From contig JAGQMJ010000008.1 of NCBI GenBank assembly GCA_020428685.1, positions 1 through 34,874 on the forward strand: a stretch of DNA of 34,874 nt, in the 5' to 3' direction. Under the pieces are notes generated by a model that did not search any database, was not told the DNA's origin, and saw nothing but the letters and a program-made list of their open reading frames with translations. Shown one piece after another: positions 15,531 through 22,887 of the stretch. The stretch is from Candidatus Kaiserbacteria bacterium. GTDB taxonomy: Bacteria; Patescibacteriota; Minisyncoccia; Phycocordibacterales; UBA918. The position numbers and the translations under genes were made by a program. Position 1 is the stretch's first letter; the number at the start of each line of letters is the position of its first letter.

Positions 15531-15768
15531 GAAAACCAAAATTCAAAAGTGGGGCAATAGTCTAGGAGTTCGGCTACCGAAAAGTATTGCTGAGCAAAAA
15601 TCACTGAGAGAGGGCCTTGGTGTGTCTGTGGTGATTAAGGATGGTCAAATTGTTATTGAGCCAGCTCAAGAAGACGTTACACTGGAGAGTCTTTTGGCTG
15701 ATGTCTTAATAGATAATTTGCACAATGAAACTGAATGGTCCGACGCGCGTGGTAATGAGATATGGTAA
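15529..15768 (+). CDS. mazE: MazE-family antitoxin
   Basis: A 79-residue antitoxin. The N-terminal swapped-hairpin AbrB-like domain (KIQKWGNSLGVRLPKSIAEQ) binds DNA, and the C-terminal tail (NLHNETEWSDARGNEIW) should wrap around the toxin, as its E. coli counterpart does. The start is the ATG at 15529, not the TTG two codons earlier, because it follows the -10 by six bases inside the operator palindrome. The stop overlaps the toxin start by seven bases, so translation is coupled. The close resemblance to E. coli MazE suggests horizontal spread. Confidence 0.93.
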   Translation: MKTKIQKWGNSLGVRLPKSIAEQKSLREGLGVSVVIKDGQIVIEPAQEDVTLESLLADVLIDNLHNETEWSDARGNEIW

Positions 15769-16106
15769 ATAAACAATATGTTCCAGATAGAGGCGATTTA
15801 GTATGGGTTGATTTTAATCCGACTAAGGGTAGAGAACAGACGAAAGTGCGGCCTGCTATTGTGATTTCTCCCAAAAATTACAACCAAAAAACAAGTCTAG
15901 CTATCATTTGCCCAATTACTTCAGCGCAAAAAGGATATCCGTTTGAGGTTGAAGTTAAAAATAAAAAAGTGGCTGGTGTTATTTTATCCGACCACGTCAG
16001 GTCACTAGACTGGAAAGCGAGAAATGTAAAACATATTGCCAAAGCAAAACCATCTGTACTTTCTGAAGTGCAAACAAAACTCCTTTTGCTACTGAAGATC
16101 CAATAA
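15762..16106 (+). CDS. mazF: MazF-family endoribonuclease toxin
   Basis: A 114-residue toxin that cleaves RNA at short sequence motifs when not bound by MazE. It matches the E. coli type across its length: YVPDRGDLVWVDFNPTKGRE, KVRPAIVISPKNYN with the conserved arginine, the threonine in CPITSAQKGYPFEV, and SDHVRSLDWKAR. No key residue appears to be missing, so it should be active. It overlaps mazE by seven bases. The 132 bases after it show no clear terminator. It opens the accessory island that runs to the integrase. Confidence 0.95.
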   Translation: MVNKQYVPDRGDLVWVDFNPTKGREQTKVRPAIVISPKNYNQKTSLAIICPITSAQKGYPFEVEVKNKKVAGVILSDHVRSLDWKARNVKHIAKAKPSVLSEVQTKLLLLLKIQ

Positions 16107-16238
16107 AAACCTGCCCGAAAGAAAGTTTTCTATTCTCCATAATATGCTTTTATGTGGAATACTTTGCACCAAGTTAAAACCTCTTTGATTGAAATGAGGT
16201 GTGCTAATTCTCTTAAGGTTGTGGATTTATTGTGATTT

Positions 16239-16745
16239 CTATATAAGAATATTTTTTACTTCATCAGGAACGTCTACAGGTTTAGATTTTGTTTGTAATT
16301 CATCTTCACTGTTTAATCCAATTCCTGCATTAGGTTGAAGTGTATAGATAGTCACATGTGCTGGTTGATGAGCTATTTTCATATCAATTTTCTCTGAGAG
16401 ATAGTCAGCAAAGGTATTCAAATTAGAGATACCGCACAATGCGACAACACTTTTACGTTCGTCAGCGCTAGCAGTTCTAAATTCATTTGTGAATTCTTCA
16501 AACCTCAATTCCTTTTCTTTTATAAAATCACAAAAGTGACTAAGGACTTCATTTTCAATAGCAGGTTTAACTTCTAGAATATTTTTTACACAAAGTAAAC
16601 TCACGTGAAAATGGTCTTTCTTGAGTAGTGTGTCGCCATCAATTTCTAGTGTTGCAGGAAGAGGGTAGTCATTTAGCCAGAGAGCAATATAGCCTTTGTC
16701 GTACGTGATGTTATTACGGTTACAGATTAGTTTTTCTGGTTTCAT
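16239..16745 (-). CDS. 2H-phosphoesterase-like protein
   Basis: A 168-residue protein with two H-x-S/T motifs, HVS at residues 47-49 (in KDHFHVSLLC) and HVT at 130-132 (in QPAHVTIYT), about 80 residues apart. This is the signature of the 2H phosphoesterase superfamily (LigT and cyclic phosphodiesterase relatives), which act on 2',3'-cyclic phosphates or 2'-5' linkages in RNA and nucleotides. The rest is not close to any member I know, so the substrate is open. It lies between a MazF RNase and a HEPN-like protein, both of which would create RNA ends with such phosphates. TGC-TATACT ends six bases before its ATG. Confidence 0.6.
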   Translation of the reverse strand: MKPEKLICNRNNITYDKGYIALWLNDYPLPATLEIDGDTLLKKDHFHVSLLCVKNILEVKPAIENEVLSHFCDFIKEKELRFEEFTNEFRTASADERKSVVALCGISNLNTFADYLSEKIDMKIAHQPAHVTIYTLQPNAGIGLNSEDELQTKSKPVDVPDEVKNILI

Positions 16746-16751
16746 GTTTTT

Positions 16752-16760
16752 AGTATAGCA
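16752..16760 (-). promoter_or_regulatory. Leaderless promoter of the 2H-like gene
   Basis: TGC-TATACT on the minus strand with a six-base gap to the ATG and no SD. Confidence 0.55.
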
Positions 16761-16798
16761 AAAGAAAGAAGATTACCCAGCAATGAGTAAACTTTCAT

Positions 16799-16960
16799 AT
16801 GGTTCTATATATTTCTATGTTTGGTGGAAGCGTACTGGGTTACTTTGAACTCTTATATGAAATACCATCATTACAATCTGATATGGAAAACTACATCGAA
16901 GCCTATAATGCAACGGGTCTGATAGAGCGTAAAAATAACCTTGAATTCATAATGCTTTAG
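16799..16960 (+). CDS. Possible small membrane protein or gene remnant
   Basis: A 53-residue frame in the otherwise empty 16761-17015 interval. The N-terminus (MVLYISMFGGSVLGYF) is hydrophobic and the rest is polar. A TAAACT hexamer at 16788-16793 ends five bases before the ATG. A second frame starting at ATG 16783 overlaps it and encodes an aromatic-rich start, so this may be a frameshifted remnant. Support is weak. Confidence 0.25.
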   Translation: MVLYISMFGGSVLGYFELLYEIPSLQSDMENYIEAYNATGLIERKNNLEFIML

Positions 16961-17015
16961 TAGAATTTATATATAAAGACAAAATCTATTGAACTCTAGT
17001 AGAAAGGACTGAATT

Positions 17016-17024
17016 TGGTATTAT
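17016..17024 (+). promoter_or_regulatory. Leaderless promoter of the 68-residue gene
   Basis: TGG-TATTAT ends seven bases before the ATG at 17032. It decides that start over an ATG at 17023, which overlaps the -10. Confidence 0.5.
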
Positions 17025-17031
17025 GGTAGTA

Positions 17032-17238
17032 ATGAAACCTGACAAGAAAAAAGATGGTCTGACAGACTTGGTAGATGTAGCAAGTAGACCAGTAAGCGAT
17101 AATTCAGGTCCTAAAGTGAGTGATGGTCAGGCTGTGACTTCATCTGGAGATGTTGTTACTCTAGATTATGGTCTTGAAAACGAAATAGATGCTCTGGCCA
17201 AACGAATTACAAAACAAGTTGAAGACAAAAAAGTCTAA
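17032..17238 (+). CDS. Small hydrophilic hypothetical protein
   Basis: A 68-residue protein (begins MKPDKKKDGLTDLVDVA) with no recognised domain. The middle is Ser/Gly/Val-rich and the last 25 residues are a predicted amphipathic helix (NEIDALAKRITKQVEDKKV). It converges on the HEPN-like gene and overlaps its 3' end by four bases. Its size, charge and position make an accessory or inhibitor role for the adjacent operon possible, but nothing in the sequence proves it. Confidence 0.6.
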   Translation: MKPDKKKDGLTDLVDVASRPVSDNSGPKVSDGQAVTSSGDVVTLDYGLENEIDALAKRITKQVEDKKV

Positions 17239-18629
17239 CTAGCTTCATTGATAGGTTCAGGTGTAACTTTCCTTGTATAGGCTTGAATCACATTCTCTAT
17301 CATTTCATTTAGGTGTCCCATGTCTACCGCCATTCTTTCTAGTGGATTGAATGTGTACTGTTCACCGTCTTTCTCAACTACTGCAATATGTTCAACAACC
17401 ACTTTCATTTTTGAAATGCGGTAGGCTTGGCGGTCTTGAATTCTTTTATTTTCCTCAAATCCTTCAGGAAACATGTGGACAATATCGGCTGGTATAGGAG
17501 GTTCTTTTGCATAAATAATTGCATCAATTTCTGCATCAGTCATTTTTGATTCAGGTGTTTCAGCTGTAAGTGGACCAGCTGTCATTACTTCTCTATGTGC
17601 TGATTGATTTCGTACTTCACCAAGGAAAAAAAGCCATTCCTGAACAGTATCAGATGTAATATACGAATGAAGTATCTCATCAACTTCTTGAAGTCGCGAA
17701 ATAAATTCAGCACGATTTTTATTTTGAGTTACTTTGAATCCAACCTTCATGCGTCCGTTTTCTAGGCTATAGCCAATGTCAAGAATGTCGTTGGTTATCC
17801 ATGCAAGGTGGTCAATTGCACCATAGAGAAGGTAGTAATAAAAGTTTAGATGATAAATAATGGAACTATGAAAACGAGGATTTACGCTGTTGAATATACC
17901 CTTTCTTACAGCGTCTAGCTGTTGCTGAATTTTGAAGAAAAGGATTTGGTCACGTGCTACTAGCAAGTCTGGGTATCTGTTGTGATTGAAAGACCTTACT
18001 TTTTCTTTTGCACTGTCACTTACACCTTTGCTATGAATGAGCGATTCAAAAGGATGTAGTTTTTTATTGATAAAACCATCTATCATTTGGTGGGCAAGAT
18101 TGGGTGAATCAATGCCGTAAATAGGACTACTGAATTTGTAGTAGTTATAAAATCCTTGTAAAAAAATCTCAATATTGGACACCAAGTCCTCGTAGCTTAC
18201 GATAATCAAACCGTATCCTTCACGAACGTGGACTCTAACATCTTCAGGAATATCTAAGGGTGTTACAAAGTACAGACACTTGTTTTGAACTGCCAAAGTA
18301 ATTGATTCATTTAGTACTCTGGTAAAATTTGAAAAGTCTTCTTCAAGAGCAAGAATTTCTTCAGGCAAGCTCATATCAGTCAGAACGCTTTCGGGAGGTT
18401 CATTTATGTTTGTTATGTCATCTGTTGGAAAAAATGCTCTCCTGGTACCTAGTATTTCTTCAGAGTATTTCGGATAGTAAAATGTCACTTTACATAAGTT
18501 CGGTTCGATACTGTTCATGTAGTGGTGAAGCATGTCCACAAGCCCTACTTTCTGCTCTATTCTCTGGCCAAAAGAAAAAAGCATTGGGTCAATCATCACA
18601 CTCAGTTCGTTATTTATCAGGTTCCACAT
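17235..18629 (-). CDS. HEPN-like protein, second gene of a putative defence operon
   Basis: Unrecognised 464-residue protein. Its C-terminal half is helical and contains YYYLLYGAIDHLAWI (about 264-278) followed by EVRNQSAHREV, which has an R-x4-H motif (R340, H345). Helical hairpin plus R-x4-6-H is the mark of HEPN domains, many of which are RNases in toxin-antitoxin and anti-phage systems. The N-terminal 220 residues look alpha/beta and match nothing I know. It begins 12 bases after the stop of the Shedu-like gene, with no SD, so the two form an operon. The HEPN call rests on one motif and its helical context. Confidence 0.6.
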   Translation of the reverse strand: MWNLINNELSVMIDPMLFSFGQRIEQKVGLVDMLHHYMNSIEPNLCKVTFYYPKYSEEILGTRRAFFPTDDITNINEPPESVLTDMSLPEEILALEEDFSNFTRVLNESITLAVQNKCLYFVTPLDIPEDVRVHVREGYGLIIVSYEDLVSNIEIFLQGFYNYYKFSSPIYGIDSPNLAHQMIDGFINKKLHPFESLIHSKGVSDSAKEKVRSFNHNRYPDLLVARDQILFFKIQQQLDAVRKGIFNSVNPRFHSSIIYHLNFYYYLLYGAIDHLAWITNDILDIGYSLENGRMKVGFKVTQNKNRAEFISRLQEVDEILHSYITSDTVQEWLFFLGEVRNQSAHREVMTAGPLTAETPESKMTDAEIDAIIYAKEPPIPADIVHMFPEGFEENKRIQDRQAYRISKMKVVVEHIAVVEKDGEQYTFNPLERMAVDMGHLNEMIENVIQAYTRKVTPEPINEAS

Positions 18630-18641
18630 AGTGCATAAAGT

Positions 18642-19925
18642 CTATAAATTCTTTAGTTTCTGGACCGTTTCAAATAAATGTTTTAGAAGGTCATCGTAAG
18701 TCATGAACAAGTATCCTCCTCGGGCATAGAGTTTTTCTAACTGGTCTTGATATATTTTTTTAGTACGGCCAGCAATAACCACGCCTTTTATTGAAGTTAC
18801 ATCATCAATAGAAACACCGTCCATCTTCAAGTCATTTAGAAAACCATACCTGTTTCTTTGCGACTCCAATAACCAGTCTTCAACTTGATTGATGGCGTGT
18901 GTCAGTTGCGAGTGTTGACTGTTATCTTTTGTGAATAGTTGAAGATTTGCTCTCTCGATTTCAATTAGCACTAGTTCATTACGATGATTGTATATAGCAA
19001 AATCAGTTTTGTGTTTAGTAGTGGCGTCAGCTTTGAACTTCAATAATCTTGGGTTGAAGGGATTTAGTATAAATGGATTTTCTTCAATATATTTTTGAAT
19101 TTGTTCCTCTGTAGTTTCCTCGTTTTCAATTAGTTCTTTGAAGCCACGATAAATTTCTTCAAGTTTTGCATGGGTATAGTTTCTCTCCATTGATTCACTA
19201 TTTGTGAAAGGGCTTGGCTTATATCCAAGTAGATAGTGCATATTTTCTTTTAGATAATGCAGAGGAATATGCAATTTTCCGCATTTGCACTTGAATTCAG
19301 TGGGCAGGTCTTCATACCAAATAACACCTTCAGCTATATCATCTTTATCTATGCCAGCTTGGATTTGTAATACTTCTTTGCATTCATTACAACGTAGCTC
19401 GTATTTCACATGCTTGGCACTCAGAGGGTCACTTTTTATAGCTTGCAGTCTTGCTGGTGTAAGAGGTAAAGCTTTGCTATGAGATATGAAAAAACTGCCG
19501 ATTCTATCTTCTCTGAAAAATAAATCATATTCACCTGGTTCTCTAAATATGCCTGGGATTTTTGCCACAGAAATTGTATATTTTGTAGGAAACTTACTAC
19601 CGCCACCAACAATTTCAAATGATGAAATTTCTATAAAGCCTACCTCGTGACCATTTGAAGACTGCTTCAGCATAATCTTCTCTTTCACTACTTCTTGTAC
19701 CCTGTAGTTATCAATTTGAAGAACAATATAGTAGTTGTCAGCAGGCAAAGGGAAAATCACTTCGCTAGTTATTGTTCGAAGCCCAATCATGTCTTGACGA
19801 GTAAATTTGCCACCACCGTCTGCTGTGCCTATTGAGGGTGTTGAATACCTGTCGCAAATACCTAGAAAATATACGGGCAGGTTATCTTTCAGAATTTTGT
19901 CTGACAGCTTATTTTCAGTGTTCAT
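18642..19925 (-). CDS. Shedu-like (DUF4263-type) nuclease with zinc ribbon
   Basis: A 427-residue three-part protein. Residues 1-150 are beta-rich and resemble small phage-associated domains (FPLPADNYYIVLQIDNYRV). Residues 175-220 hold a zinc ribbon, C179-x2-C182 and C213-x-C215. Residues 275-427 resemble the PD-(D/E)XK nuclease of the Shedu anti-phage family: YIEENPFIL at 279-287, TDFAI with D308, and VLIEIERA at 319-326. Where the usual core has E-x-K, this protein has E322-x-E324, so the metal site is altered. I chose ATG 19923-19925 because TATGCT ends six bases before it; a TTG at 19943 lies upstream of that promoter. It is the first gene of the operon. Confidence 0.7.
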   Translation of the reverse strand: MNTENKLSDKILKDNLPVYFLGICDRYSTPSIGTADGGGKFTRQDMIGLRTITSEVIFPLPADNYYIVLQIDNYRVQEVVKEKIMLKQSSNGHEVGFIEISSFEIVGGGSKFPTKYTISVAKIPGIFREPGEYDLFFREDRIGSFFISHSKALPLTPARLQAIKSDPLSAKHVKYELRCNECKEVLQIQAGIDKDDIAEGVIWYEDLPTEFKCKCGKLHIPLHYLKENMHYLLGYKPSPFTNSESMERNYTHAKLEEIYRGFKELIENEETTEEQIQKYIEENPFILNPFNPRLLKFKADATTKHKTDFAIYNHRNELVLIEIERANLQLFTKDNSQHSQLTHAINQVEDWLLESQRNRYGFLNDLKMDGVSIDDVTSIKGVVIAGRTKKIYQDQLEKLYARGGYLFMTYDDLLKHLFETVQKLKNL

Positions 19926-20074
19926 GTGTCCAGCATACAACAATGAACTTCATGAGGCCACTATCATAGATATGTCCATAAATGACCTTCAGTGAGGTAA
20001 TACTTGAAGATTATGAACGTCTGTATAAGTAAGACTTGCAATATGTTTATATTGCTATAATTTAGTTAGTTCTT
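19926..20074. promoter_or_regulatory. Divergent promoters of the Shedu-like and Panacea genes
   Basis: On the minus strand TATGCT (19932-19937) ends six bases before the ATG. On the plus strand TGC-TATAAT (20053-20061) ends 13 bases before the ATG at 20075. No SD is present for either. Confidence 0.5.
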
Positions 20075-20551
20075 ATGGCCACAAAAAAACTATCCGCGTT
20101 GGACGTCGCAAACTACGTCATTTCACTCGCATCAAATAATGTTATAGGTGATGATGGTGAAGTCGAAGGTGTAACAAATTTGAAGCTTCAGAAAATACTT
20201 TATTTTATTGAAGCCTATAGCCTAGCTGTGGCTGGCAAAAGTTTGTTCCCTGATTCTATTGAAGCTTGGGAATATGGGCCTGTTATTCCTAGCGTCTATC
20301 ACAAGTTCAAAACTTTTGGTAGTAGTCCAATAATTCAAAAAGAAACGAAAGTAAAAGTAGATGAAAAAACAGCTAGCCTGATTTCTGATGTCTGGAATAC
20401 TTTCAATAAATATTCAGCCAGCCGTTTGGTTGATATAACACATAGACATGACCCGTGGAAAAATACTTACGCGAAGAACAGCAAAAGTGGGCTAAAAACT
20501 TCTATTAGTCGTGACGAGATGAAGAAATACTACAAAGGATTATTTGCATAG
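20075..20551 (+). CDS. Panacea-domain (DUF4065, SocA/GepA-like) antitoxin
   Basis: A 158-residue protein with the Panacea signature: an N-terminal ALDVANYVI helix, TNLKLQKILYFIEAYSLA near residues 44-61, and IEAWEYGPVIPSVYHKFK near 72-89. Panacea proteins are antitoxins that pair with many unrelated toxins, and SocA in Caulobacter is a ClpXP adaptor. The neighbouring gene starts six bases after its stop and is the natural toxin candidate. The gene is divergent from the Shedu-like operon. Confidence 0.88.
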   Translation: MATKKLSALDVANYVISLASNNVIGDDGEVEGVTNLKLQKILYFIEAYSLAVAGKSLFPDSIEAWEYGPVIPSVYHKFKTFGSSPIIQKETKVKVDEKTASLISDVWNTFNKYSASRLVDITHRHDPWKNTYAKNSKSGLKTSISRDEMKKYYKGLFA

Positions 20552-20557
20552 ACTTCC

Positions 20558-20977
20558 ATGGAAGAAGAACAGGTTACAAAAATTGATTTTCAGTATGCTG
20601 AAAGCCCAATTAGATTTAGCTTGAGAAGTTGTTGTACTAAAAAACCATACTCAATGATTCACATTGAGCGTCAGGCTATACCCGTGCTACTCAAGAGGTT
20701 GAAACATTTCGAAGATGAATATACCTGGAAAATGCTTGTTTCAGAAGAAAGGGGCAAGGGTATTACCCCAGAAAAAAAGAATGGCGAAAGTTACAAAGCC
20801 ATTGATGCACAGAGACAGTCGGAAGATGGTGTTTTTATGGGTGAGGAAAATCATTATTTCCACATGAGGGTGAAAAGTAAGGATAAGCAGTGGGGATTAT
20901 TCCGCATCTTTGGCTACCAGAAAAAGGACATGTTTTGTATTACACATTTTGATGTGAAGGGGTCTTTCCATCATTAG
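20558..20977 (+). CDS. Candidate toxin partner of the Panacea antitoxin
   Basis: A 139-residue protein with no family I can name. It starts six bases after the Panacea stop, the usual toxin position in such pairs. The C-terminal third reads HYFHMRVKSKDKQWGLFRIFGY and then MFCITHFDVKGSFHH. This alternation of strands with basic and aromatic residues, ending in histidines, resembles the beta-sheet core of RelE/HigB-like RNases. The similarity is in layout only. Alternatives are a different small RNase or an inhibitor of translation. No membrane segment is seen. Confidence 0.65.
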   Translation: MEEEQVTKIDFQYAESPIRFSLRSCCTKKPYSMIHIERQAIPVLLKRLKHFEDEYTWKMLVSEERGKGITPEKKNGESYKAIDAQRQSEDGVFMGEENHYFHMRVKSKDKQWGLFRIFGYQKKDMFCITHFDVKGSFHH

Positions 20978-20991
20978 AAAAATACCTCCAT

Positions 20992-21020
20992 AACCCTGCA
21001 TAACAAGGTTTATCAGGGTT
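20992..21020 (+). terminator. Hairpin after the Panacea pair
   Basis: A 7-bp stem AACCCTG/CAGGGTT with partial inner pairing lies 15 bases past the stop. The T-run after it is weak (CATTTG), so termination may be incomplete. Confidence 0.45.
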
Positions 21021-21026
21021 CATTTG

Positions 21027-21092
21027 TAAAGTGTAAGTGGTGCTTGGTAACAGGCAATAACAGGCAAGGGAAAATATAAAGTGTAAGTGGTG
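21027..21092 (+). repeat. Direct repeats upstream of the integrase
   Basis: TAAAGTGTAAGTGGTG occurs twice (21027-21042 and 21077-21092). Between the copies TAACAGGCAA is repeated in tandem (21048-21067). Related GGTAACAG recurs near 21171. The interval 20978-21234 has no gene; these repeats may bind an integrase regulator or mark an element-specific region. Confidence 0.7.
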
Positions 21093-21234
21093 TTTTTAGG
21101 CAGAATACGTTTATTTTGAAGGCTGTTTCTTTACTAATAAACTGTAATTATCAGTAAAAGTGCGTTTGTTGGTAACAGTAAAGAACAACAAATCCCTTTG
21201 TGTCCATTTTGGCAGGAAAGGGTAGAATATACCC

Positions 21235-22887
21235 ATGAATCCGTTTGAAGGCATAGTTACTCCAGAACAGTTAGTTGCCATACTGCAACAAAGTGTAGGA
21301 GGCGTAGAGGTACCAAAAGAAAACCTTCGATATGCAATCTACGTGAGGAAATCTACTGACTCTGAAGATAACCAAGAGCGTTCACTGGGGGACCAGCTAG
21401 ACGAATGTAAGAAACTAGCTAGTAGCCACGGAATCATCGTCTTAGACGAGAATATCGTGCAAGAGAGTGAATCTGCTAAAGAATCGGGTATACGCCCACA
21501 GTATCGAAAACTGATAAATAGAATCGTGGCAGGTGAACTTGATGCAATAATCGCATGGCATCCAAATCGCCTCACAAGAAACATGCTTGAGGCAGGTGAA
21601 ATCATCGACTTACTTGATAAGCAGATAATAAAGGATTTGAAATTTCCTAGTCATACGTTTGTAAATGATGCTTCAGGGAAGATGCTCTTGGGAATTGTGT
21701 TTGTGATGGCAAAGCAGTATTCAGAGCAATTGAGTGCAGATATCAAGCGGGGTAATCAAAAAAGTATTGAAGCAGGTGATTACATCAATACACCGAAGCA
21801 TGGCTACATAAAAGACAACAACAAGAAGCTTCGACCCGACCAAGGTAACTGGGCAATTATCAAGCAGGCTTTTCAGATGAGATTGGAAGGGCAGACACTT
21901 GAATCAATAGTGAAGTATGTGCGTGATTCAGGCTATTTCGGTAGAGGTAAAGATAATCGTGAAATACAGTTCAAGATGTCGCTTTCGACCATGGCCAATA
22001 TATTCACTGACCCATTTTACGCTGGTGTGCTTCAGTATGGAAAACAACACGTAAACCTAACGGACCTGTATGACTTCATGCCGATGATTACGGTCAAAGA
22101 GCATTTATCTATAAACAAATATGACTCTATAAAGGAAGCGTTTCGGCCACGTAGGTCACAGCGTAGTCTGGGTAAGTTGGTGGCAGATTTCTTGCCACAG
22201 CACGTGTATTGCTCGCACTGTGAAGGTCATATGCAGGCAGGTATCAGTAAGGGTAAAACCAAGCAGTATTACTACTTCAGATGCCAGACACCAGAGTGTG
22301 AACGGTACAACAAAGGAACCAGAGCCAAAGTGGTTATTGATTTTGTAGTGGATTTTCTTGCAAAGCATCCGTTTGCTTCAAAGTCGTCTTATCAGAGTTA
22401 TCGTCAGGAAATTATCAGAATTCAGAATCAAGGATTGTCTGAATTGAATTCGCAGATAGCGAGTGCCAAAAAGAAGAATAGCTTGATGGCTGATGATATT
22501 GCTGAAATAAAATTGAATCTATCCAAAGAAAAAGACATCGATACCAAGACTATTCAAAAACAAGAACTGAAGCGTTTGGAAAGCGAACTCTTGGCAGGTA
22601 AGAAGATGGCTGAAGAATTGCTCGCAAAGAAAGCAAAGATAAATAAAGCACCGCTTACGTTCGAAGAGTTTATTGATGTTATGGAAGCGTTACCAGCTAA
22701 AATCAAAAAAGTTCAATCGACAAGTGGCAAACATGAGTTGATTGCACCTGTGTTCTTGAACTTTTTTGTCTCAGCGAAAAACGTTGAAAAATATGGTCTA
22801 AAATCACCTTTCAATAAGCTTATTGCTGATGATTTTTCGAAGTGTGGAGATGGGGGGAATCGAACCCCCGTCCGAATTAGGGTGTGA
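21235..22887 (+). CDS. Large serine recombinase (integrase)
   Basis: A 550-residue large serine integrase, which joins element and chromosome through a covalent serine-DNA intermediate. The catalytic domain has YAIYVRKSTDS with S40 as nucleophile, the arginine-rich PNRLTRN, and a recombinase domain from about 180. A zinc ribbon (YCSHCEGH, then FRCQTPEC) lies near 323-350, followed by a coiled coil at about 395-470. The last 14 residues (CGDGGNRTPVRIRV) are encoded by the 3' end of tmRNA, read on the opposite strand, so the natural C-terminus may have been replaced on integration. A TAGAAT hexamer (21223-21228) ends six bases before the ATG. Confidence 0.95.
   Translation: MNPFEGIVTPEQLVAILQQSVGGVEVPKENLRYAIYVRKSTDSEDNQERSLGDQLDECKKLASSHGIIVLDENIVQESESAKESGIRPQYRKLINRIVAGELDAIIAWHPNRLTRNMLEAGEIIDLLDKQIIKDLKFPSHTFVNDASGKMLLGIVFVMAKQYSEQLSADIKRGNQKSIEAGDYINTPKHGYIKDNNKKLRPDQGNWAIIKQAFQMRLEGQTLESIVKYVRDSGYFGRGKDNREIQFKMSLSTMANIFTDPFYAGVLQYGKQHVNLTDLYDFMPMITVKEHLSINKYDSIKEAFRPRRSQRSLGKLVADFLPQHVYCSHCEGHMQAGISKGKTKQYYYFRCQTPECERYNKGTRAKVVIDFVVDFLAKHPFASKSSYQSYRQEIIRIQNQGLSELNSQIASAKKKNSLMADDIAEIKLNLSKEKDIDTKTIQKQELKRLESELLAGKKMAEELLAKKAKINKAPLTFEEFIDVMEALPAKIKKVQSTSGKHELIAPVFLNFFVSAKNVEKYGLKSPFNKLIADDFSKCGDGGNRTPVRIRV
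22843..22887. other. Putative attachment site at the tmRNA 3' end
   Basis: The integrase reading frame runs 43 bases into the tmRNA acceptor and T-arm. The tmRNA is intact on the right side, as expected if the element to the left inserted at its 3' end and restored it. I found no second copy of this sequence in the window, but serine integrases need only a very short common core. Confidence 0.5.

Noticed and set aside
15027-22887. CRISPR array or cas genes in the accessory island
   Set aside because: I looked for regularly spaced repeats of 20-40 bases and for Cas-like proteins and found none; the only repeats are the short ones before the integrase.
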